Assembly: GCA_030544235.1 (NCBI GenBank)
Contig: CM060464.1
Coordinates: 25,376,152-25,440,151, forward strand
Source of the DNA: Lepturacanthus savala
Taxonomy: Eukaryota; Chordata; Actinopteri; Scombriformes; Trichiuridae
Length of the DNA: 64,000 bases
Direction: 5' to 3'
Shown: in pieces, positions 57,415-64,000 of the stretch
Layout: each line of letters starts with the position of its first letter
Numbering within the stretch: the first letter of the stretch is position 1
The notes under the pieces: generated by a model
Told to the model about the DNA's origin: nothing
What the model saw: the letters and a program-made list of their open reading frames with translations, nothing else
Database searches by the model: none
Position numbers and translations under genes: made by a program

Positions 57415-58690
57415 AATCCTTAACCAGTGGTAGTCATTCACACTGGCTGGTCCTGTTTTCTTTGACACAGGAATGATGGTGAACTCCTTGAAGCATGTGG
57501 CTATGACAGATTAGTCACAGACAGATTGACTATCATTGCAAACACCAGCACTAGATGGTCAGCACATAGTATGAGGACCCGCCCACTGATACCATCTGGT
57601 CCTGCTGCTTCTTGGTGTTCACTCACTTTAAAGCCCTACAGACATCATGCTCAGAAAGGGTGATAGGTGGAAAGGGTGCACCTACCCATCCATCAACCTC
57701 TGTTCTTGCTTGCTGGCTGCTGATGGTCTCAAAGCGAGCATAAAAATTGCTAAGATCACTTGCTAGAGACACATCAGCACTTGACAAGGGTGGGGGGTTA
57801 TAATCTGTCATAGTTCTCTGTCGTAGTTCTTAGCCGCTGCCACATCCTTCTGGGATTATCCTCCTGGAATTGTAGTTCTTCCTGTTGTATCGTTTTGCCT
57901 ATTTTACAGCTCTAATTCCATTGTAGGCTGCTGCTTTATAATTATCCATGTTTCCTGACTGCAGCCCTAAGTTGTAGGCTGCAGTGTGTGTGTTTATGGG
58001 CTCTCGTACCATTCTGTTGATGTAACCTCTGATATTGTAGATGATGTCCTGGATCATGCTCCAGATTCTAGACAATGTCATGTAGTGCAAATTGCAGGGC
58101 AGCCTCTGATTGGCCTGAATATTACCTAGGGGCATTCATCATAGTTTGTTGACATACTTAGACTACTACAGGATGACCATATGGTCGCTTTTCCCAAACA
58201 CAAATAGTCATTCCATACCGTAAGCATTTCTGAATGGTTTCTACCAGTGATCCAGAGTGTTTATTCCCCTTGTGGTGCAGTCAATATATTGACGGAAGTT
58301 ATGTATAACCTTCTTAAGATTAAAATGATAGAAGTCTCCAGCAACAATGAGCGTAGCATCAGGATTACTAGTCTATGAGCATTTTATATCTTTGCAAAGT
58401 GCTGACAGGGCAGCCTTTGTATTCACCGGTGGTGTGATGTAGACCACTGTGATAATGATTGATGTAGAATCCCTTGGTAGAACATGTGGTCTGCATTTGA
58501 TTTTCAATAACTTCAGGTCAGGTAAGAAACGGGTTAACAATTTAATATTCTTACTGTTACAACAGCCCTTATTCACCATAAAACAAATTGCTCTTCCTTT
58601 CTTCCTCTGTTCTGTCACATCGATGATCATCTGGTTGAATGGTGCTGTCTTGTATTCTAGGATCCGAGCTGGTGTTTAATCTTTTCCACA
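57415..58690 (-). pseudogene. LINE retrotransposon fragment: endonuclease and start of reverse transcriptase
   Basis: On the - strand, several frames connected by frameshifts and stops spell a jockey/CR1-L2-like LINE. From 58630 to 58373 comes the apurinic-type endonuclease, with IICRPH-like 'KCRPHVLPRD' and 'SIIITVVYITPP'. A degraded GDFN motif follows (GDFYH, about 58342-58328), then the catalytic-type GKSDHM at 58195-58178. The linker 'EDNPRRMWQRL' and 'TDYNPPPL' leads to 'LSNFYARFE', then 'SEHDVCRALK' and, after a stop, AAGPDGISGRVL (about 57608-57575) with 'FTIIPVSKKTGPASVNDY' at the start of reverse transcriptase. The catalytic FADD region and 3' end are absent. With GDFN mutated and many breaks it cannot be active. 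Confidence 0.82.
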
Positions 58691-59290
58691 TTTCTTCTCA
58701 TGTTTGAGTTGTTTGCTCTGATGTTAACATTTGAAAACATCAAAACTGTCCAAGTAGCAGAGTCGGCAGGCTGAGAGTTTCCATTTATATATCCTGATCA
58801 TATGTTATCATTGTTGTATATTATTCAAATAGGTAAACTTACTGTAGTGGAGTTTTTGGAGAGGTGACTGGATAGGTCTTCTGTGTGTACAGGAGCATCC
58901 AGTACACATGGGTTCCATTAACAAGGATCCTTTTTAACAAGTTTCCTTCTTGTCTCATAAGTAACTCATTAGTCAGCTTCTCCACTGAAATGTTGGTAAC
59001 AGAAGCAGGTAGCATTAGCCAAGCTACTTGTTTTTTTGTATATCCAAATATATATAAAGATGATATTTTCTTTTCTGTTCTTGATGATGAATGCCCTCAC
59101 ATCTTCTTCAGAGTCATTTCTGGAGATTATTTGAAGGTTATTTTCCAAAATGTCCAACTTTTTATCCACCCTCTGACTAACCTGAAAGTCTTGGATGCCA
59201 GAGGTTTGAAACTATTAAACCCCTCCCCACTGGCCAACCAAAGACTCATGATATCAATTACATTCTACTGTATTCTACTGTAGTTCACAT
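58691..59290. other. Sequence beyond the LINE fragment
   Basis: The - strand frame at 59169-58969 starts MDKKLDILENNLQIISRN, a heptad-like pattern reminiscent of LINE ORF1 coiled coils, and could be more 5' sequence of the same element. Not certain: no other ORF1 feature is visible. Confidence 0.25.
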
Positions 59291-59700
59291 CTGTTTGCAT
59301 CTCATACACCTGTTGGATATAGTCTGTCTTCTTAGGTTTCAGCATTAATTCAATGCAAATATTTTGATTGCAAAATGCACAAAAACCTAAATTAATGGTC
59401 TAATTGTAGTTTTTCTGGGCTGCCTCAAAAAACATTCTACTTCTTAAATTTAACTTACCCGTAATTTGCACCAAATTATTTTTTTTCTCACCAGGAAACA
59501 GTCAAGGAAATGGATCCACAGACTGAAGTGTTTACAAATTGTGTTCATCATTTATTTATCATTAGAAACCTTATCATTTATGTATGTTGAGTTATTACTT
59601 CTCTTTCTTGCAAAACTTCTTTGAGAGTTTTATGAAAGGATTCTGATATTATGGATCATAAAATAGGAAAATAAAACATGTTATTTCTGTTGCCCTCTCT
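59291..59700. other. AT-rich spacer
   Basis: Nothing recognisable. Confidence 0.4.
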
Positions 59701-60200
59701 TGTCTTGTAATCTGCATGAACACACTTGGCTGTGGTCGAGCTTCTCTCCAGATGGATTTTCTGACTCTCTGATCCGTGGCGGCGCTCCGCCGTGCCGCCG
59801 CCTGCTGTGCGGTCGGCCTCCACAGGCCGTTATATGGTAATCACGTCATAATGTTATTTAGATCAATCGATCCGCCTGCTTGCCGGGCGCTGCCAGTCTG
59901 AGGTCAGGAGCCGTGGGGGGTGACGGGTTACATTTGCACAACACGGTGGCGCCGGGCGTCCCGTCGGACCGGGAGGCGACCTCTCTGTGTGGCGGGCGGG
60001 CGGCGTCCTCCTCACGCCTGCGGCTCCACGCTGAGCCTCAGTGCTTTGGCCTTTTCCCCTTGCCAGCCGTCAGACGGAGGCAGACTGACAGCGGGTCCCA
60101 AACCCCTCGGCTGCCTTCAGACATCACTTCCCTGCTCTGTCTGCCGCTGTCAGACGCTCAGATATCACTCTGACTTATTCTACAAACCCAACAAACCCCA
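59701..60200. promoter_or_regulatory. CpG-rich candidate regulatory island
   Basis: 59770-60150 is CpG-dense (gtggcggcgctccgccgtgc, ggtggcgccgggcgtcccgt). It is joined to 'gttatatggtaatcacgtca', 'taatgttatttagatcaatc' and 'gatccgcctgcttgccgggc'. The frames at 59880-60243 have no domain. It could also be an unrecognised CpG-island promoter. Confidence 0.4.
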
Positions 60201-60352
60201 GCTTGCCACTTCGCCCACCCCTGACCCGCCAAAGTACAACTGAGTGTCAGCAGCTAACTGACCTTTGCTTTAAAATTAGCTGAAGCTAAATGTTAAATAA
60301 CTGCTGCTGTGTTGGGAGATAACATTGAACCTTTAGGACGCATGGGGAAATA

Positions 60353-60634
60353 CACTACCATTCAAAAGTTTGGGGTCACATTTCCTTATTTTTGAAAGAA
60401 AAACACAGTTTTTTTCAATGGAGATAAACTAATCATAAATACACTCTATACATCGCTAATGTGCTAAATGACTATTCTAGCTGCAAAGTTTGTTCTTTGG
60501 TGCAATATCTACATAGGCGTATAGGTGTGTTTGCTCATTGTGTCAGAAGGCTAATGTAATAACATTTTCTATTCATTTTACAACTCATGGTGGTAAATAA
60601 ATCTGGGTCACCCCAAATTTTTGAACAGTACTGT
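60353..60634. mobile_element. Tc1/mariner-like MITE
   Basis: The left end 'cactaccattcaaaagtttg', then 'gggtcac', and the right end 'gtcaccccaaatttttgaac', then 'agtactgt', are inverted repeats. TA precedes the left end. Internal words 'catcgctaatgtgctaaatg', 'actattctagctgcaaa' and 'ggtgcaatatctacatagg' match a very common vertebrate element. Deleted inside and non-coding. Confidence 0.75.
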
Positions 60635-60696
60635 CTTTTTTACTGTTCAACTCTACTCACATTATTCAACATGCAAAACTTTATTTATAACTCCTA

Positions 60697-62234
60697 TTGT
60701 CCATAGTGTCCATAGAGACATAAATGGAATCTCAGGTGTCCACACACACAAGGGTAATATAGACTTTCAGCTGTCCAAATTGAGATTCTTATGAATGCTC
60801 ATGTGTCCACAAATAGACAGTGATGGACGCCTAAGTGTCCAAGACTCGATGTCACATAAGATCAATAATTTACTGCCAGTGTCCACTACTTGAGTTAATA
60901 ATGGACTAACATGTGTTCATGTAGAGAAAACAGGGACAAATACTGACTCTGAGGTGTCCACACTGAGAGTGTGAGACACTTTTTGACTCTCGCTTACGGG
61001 TGTCCACACAGAATAGAGACGATAACACTTGACTCTCAGGTGTCCACATAGACACAATGAGACATATGTTGACTTTCAAGTGTTCACACAGACACTAAGA
61101 CACGCACTGTCTCTCAGGTGTCCATGCAGAGACAATGTGACAAGTATTGACTCTCAGGTGTCCATGCAGAGAAAAAAAGAACATTTATTGACATTTGAGA
61201 TGAGATGAGATGACAGTTATAGACTTTAGGGTGTCCATGCAGAGACAATTAGATCACTTATATAAACTTAGGTGTACACACAGAAAAAAAAGGCATTTAT
61301 TGATTTGCAGGTGTGAACAAAGAATCAATGAGATCAGGTGTACATCAGATAATAAGACACTCAGGGTACACAATTTATTCACTGTCAAGTGTTCAAGCAG
61401 GTATGATAAAACACCTATAGAAACTCAAATGTCAACAATGAGTCACTGAGACAGTTCCTGACTTTCAGGTGTCCATGCAGAGACAATAAGATTTTTGATT
61501 CTTAGTTGTACATACAGAGACAAAAATATGTTTATTGACTCTTCAGTGTTCACACAGAGACAATGAAACACTTATTGACTCTCAGGTGTCCACACAGAGA
61601 CAAAGAGACAATAAGACATTTATTGACTCTCAGATGTCTATGAAGAGAGACTTATTGAATTTTAGTTGCATAAGACTAGTTAGTTTAGTTGCATTATGCA
61701 TAAGACACAGGGGTACATGCATAGATAATGAGGCAGTTATAAGTGTCCATGCAGGGACAATAAGACACTTGTTGACTGATTTGTCCACATAGAGACAATA
61801 AGAAAGCTATTGACACTCAGGTGACCACATAGCCACACAAAGAATCAATGAGACAGTTTAATTTATTGACTGCCGAGTGTCCTTGCATAGACAATGAGAC
61901 ACTTATTGATTAGTAGTTGTTCATGCAAAGACAAGATATACATTTATTGACTCCCAAGTGTCTACGCAGGGAGAATGAGACACTTACTGACTCTCAGGTG
62001 TCTAAATAGAGTCTGTGTGTTATAGTCTCTCAGGTGTCCACATAGATACAAAAAGACACTTATTGTGTCTTAGGTGTCCACAGAGAGACAATGAGACACT
62101 TACGGACCCTTGTGTAGCCACACAGAGACAATAGCGGCTTCCTAGATATCTACGTGGGGACAATTATGGACTTCCAGGTGTCCAAATAGAGTCAATATAC
62201 ACTCCTGGTGTCCACGGAGTCAATAATAGACTCT
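60697..62234 (+). repeat. 1.5-kb degenerate minisatellite, 38-40-bp unit
   Basis: About 38 diverged tandem copies of a unit on the model 'gactctcaggtgtccacaca' followed by 'gagacaatgagacacttatt'. Starts of 'ggtgtcca' are spaced mainly 37-41 bp apart, for example 61116/61156, 61544/61584 and 61957/61996/62033/62071. Divergence between units is high, so the array is old. At least twelve units retain an exact CAGGTG. The open frames within it are artefacts of the period. Confidence 0.93.
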
Positions 62235-62356
62235 GATGAGGAAACATTTGCGCTCAATATTTTCACATCAGCTTGTTGTGTTTCATTGTTTTCATATGTT
62301 CAATAAGTAACACGGTGCTCTCACAAACACCGCTCTATACATAATAAAAATAGATG

Positions 62357-62388
62357 CACCCACACACAAACACACACACACACACAAA
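62357..62388. repeat. (CA)n microsatellite, interrupted
   Basis: CA-rich with AAA interruptions; another CA-rich patch lies at 62425-62452. Confidence 0.85.
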
Positions 62389-62449
62389 CCTCCCCCTGCA
62401 CATAAAGACAATACAAACCCATCTCTCACACACACAAAGACACTCACAC

Positions 62450-62860
62450 TCACTTGTTTGGCCTCCCTCAGGACCCATAGGCGTTGTCGGAGCCAGGCGC
62501 TCTCCCCCGGCGCTGCGGTTCACCAGGTGTTGTCTGCAACAGGCAATTAGTAGAATAGGTGTAGCTGTCAATCAGCCGGCTGGAAGATTAGCTGCTTGGC
62601 CGTAATTAGCGGGTTAGAGGCTTCTTGGCCCAGAGGATAAAGGCTTTGCCAATAATGGGCCCTAGGGTATTAATTACTGAAGGTCGAAGCTGCCGAAAAG
62701 GCCAGGATCTTAGCAGCAGCGCACGTAAGATGATTGTTTAAATTTCAAAAATAATACTAGTCTGACAGTTGTTGGAGTCCCGCGGGGCAGCGGGTACAAG
62801 GTAGCCGAGGTAATTAGTTTGAAGAGGGAAAGGGCATGGTTACAGGCGTGTTTGTGAAGA
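62450..62860. promoter_or_regulatory. Strongest candidate conserved regulatory island
   Basis: A 400-bp repeat-free block between a microsatellite and a purine tract. It has TAATTA three times (62603, 62671, 62811), CAATTAG at 62544, AGATTAGC at 62586, AATAATGGGCCCTAGGG at 62651 and an exact PBX/MEIS decamer on the - strand (CTGTCAATCA, 62565-62574). Dense homeodomain words in even-composition sequence are typical of developmental enhancers in vertebrates. No coding frame. Conservation untested; target gene unknown. Confidence 0.5.
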
Positions 62861-62861
62861 G

Positions 62862-63290
62862 CAAGGGAGGGAGGGAAGGAGGGAGGGAGCTAGGGAGGGG
62901 AAAATATAAATGTGAGGATGGAGAGAAGAGGCAGGGAGGGATGAGAGGAAGGTAGGAAATACAGAGAATGTGGAGGGAAAAAATGTATGAAAAAATAGCA
63001 GCAGAATAGGAGGAGGAGGAAGAGAAAGAACAACTGGGAGAAAGAGGAAGGGAGGGATTAGTAAAGAAAAATCTAAAGAGGCAAATAACACGGTTGTGAG
63101 AAGAAATATTTAAATAAATTGTAAAGGAGGAGGAGTGAAAGGAGGAGGAGGCGGAGGGGTGGGAACATAAATATAAGGATGGAAAGAAGGAGTAAGAACA
63201 TATAGAAGAGGTATACAGGGAAGTGATGAGGGGAAGGAAGAGGAGGCGAGGAAGGTGATTAGAAACAAAATGGATTAAAGAAATAGAAAT
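62862..63290 (+). repeat. Polypurine-rich tract
   Basis: About 430 bp in which the + strand is overwhelmingly A/G, starting with GGGAGGGAGGGAAGGAGGGA and drifting to gaggaggagg and aggaagagg. The Pro/Ser/Leu-rich reverse frames are artefacts. Confidence 0.88.
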
Positions 63291-63400
63291 TCAATTCAAT
63301 TCAATTAGTTTTATTGTCATTGGACATTGCCATGTCAACTAAATTTTCATTGCAACCCCCGTGCAACAAGACAAAAACAATAAAATAGGAAAGAGCATGC
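63289..63400 (-). mobile_element. Retroelement 3' tail, inverted
   Basis: (ATTCA)n at 63290-63307 followed by 'gttttattgtcattggacat' and 'ttcattgcaacccccgtgca'. This is the reverse complement of a common fish LINE/SINE tail that ends in (TGAAT)n. Confidence 0.55.
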
Positions 63401-64000
63401 AACAAACAAGTATAAATATAATGAGGAAGATGACGAGTATGTACATGAGACTGTAATGGTGACTGTAATGTAAATGGAGAGAGGACAAAACAAGGAAAAT
63501 GTAGTGTAAGGGGTGGAAGGACAGATATAAAAAAAGATGAAGGAAGAAGAGTAGAGGATGATGAGAAAAGGAAAAAATGGAGAGTAGAAGAGGAAGGAGA
63601 TAAATATGAGGAAATAATAATAATAAAATGAGTATAAGAGGAAGCAAACAGACAGCAGAGTCAAAGCTTTTATCGAAAGAGATTATCTTTCTTTTTTAAC
63701 AAAACTTTATAGTATAGATAATACTAGATAATAGTATAGTGTTTTGCACACAATATAATATATTGTATAAACAAAAATAGTAGAGTGGGGAAATTTAATT
63801 TAATTTATTTATTTAATAAAGTATTTTATCTTGTGCCCAGAAGAACCTTTTATTTATTTTTATTTTGGAATCATTATTAAATTTGTATTATCTCTAAGAA
63901 ATACATGTTTAATATTACAATTTTCCTCAGATGCTTTGAGAACTTCTCAGGACTGAAGCCACATTTCCCAAAACAGCTCATACATGCAGTGAAATAGTTA
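63401..64000. other. A/G-rich then AT-rich sequence to window end
   Basis: 63400-63655 remains purine-biased. 63680-63900 is AT-rich with TTTATT words. No gene. Confidence 0.45.

Noticed and set aside
61210..61792. Frames with repeated QRQ/STQ words
   Set aside because: Translation of the 38-40-bp minisatellite.
62840..63664. Leu/Ser/Pro-rich reverse frames resembling membrane proteins
   Set aside because: Complement of the polypurine tract and the purine-biased DNA after it.
1..64000. CRISPR arrays, operons, prophage or other prokaryotic systems
   Set aside because: The tandem arrays here have drifting units without unique spacers, and the sequence is clearly vertebrate.
1..64000. Endogenous retrovirus or LTR element
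   Set aside because: No LTR pair, primer-binding site, or gag/pol/env-like frame was recognised.

Overview
This 64 kb window looks like vertebrate nuclear DNA, most likely from a ray-finned fish, probably a percomorph teleost. The evidence is the repeat content: hAT elements with 8-bp target duplications, a tRNA-like SINE with the 'cacggtgg...tgtgtggagtttgcatgtt' body common in spiny-rayed fishes, a jockey/CR1-L2-like LINE, several fish MITE families, and many CA, TA and AAT microsatellites. Family assignments rest on memory of such repeats and were not checked against a database.

I find no convincing host protein-coding exon, no tRNA, rRNA or snRNA gene and no recognisable microRNA. Every open frame I inspected is short, and most are low-complexity or explained by a repeat. 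The only recognisable coding pieces are transposon-derived: a BED zinc finger (909-1211, +), a hAT C-terminal dimerisation segment (9806-9940, +) and a decayed LINE endonuclease/reverse transcriptase (about 57415-58690, -). The window is best read as a gene desert or a very large intron.

Against an AT-rich background there are discrete, more GC/CpG-rich, repeat-poor islands: 4.88-5.33, 12.26-13.67, 13.95-14.28, 17.06-18.44, 21.2-22.9, 24.6-25.05, 27.8-28.55, 30.7-31.8, 33.3-34.3, 39.3-39.5, 40.4-41.1, 43.8-44.5, 49.4-49.76, 53.7-54.26, 59.7-60.2 and 62.45-62.86 kb. They carry homeodomain, POU, forkhead, E-box, RFX-like or PBX/MEIS-like words. The pattern resembles the regulatory desert around a developmental transcription factor gene, but I cannot name the gene and cannot test conservation here.

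Layout: 0-11 kb holds two hAT elements (one with a MITE nested inside), a degenerate ~25-bp minisatellite present twice, and a minisatellite whose unit carries the PBX-MEIS decamer. 12-34 kb alternates candidate regulatory islands with MITEs and microsatellites. 34-46 kb contains three copies of a repeat with an internal ~29-bp minisatellite, an E-box cluster and a strong CTCF-like word. 47-59 kb is the most transposon-dense part: three SINEs, a MITE family present twice, a (TA)31 palindrome, a long MITE and a broken LINE. 60-64 kb has a Tc1/mariner-like MITE, a 1.5-kb degenerate 38-40-bp minisatellite, the strongest-looking candidate regulatory island and a polypurine tract.

No gene circuit can be described because no host gene is present. 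The useful content is the transposon archaeology, two tandem arrays that multiply transcription-factor-like words, and the candidate regulatory islands.
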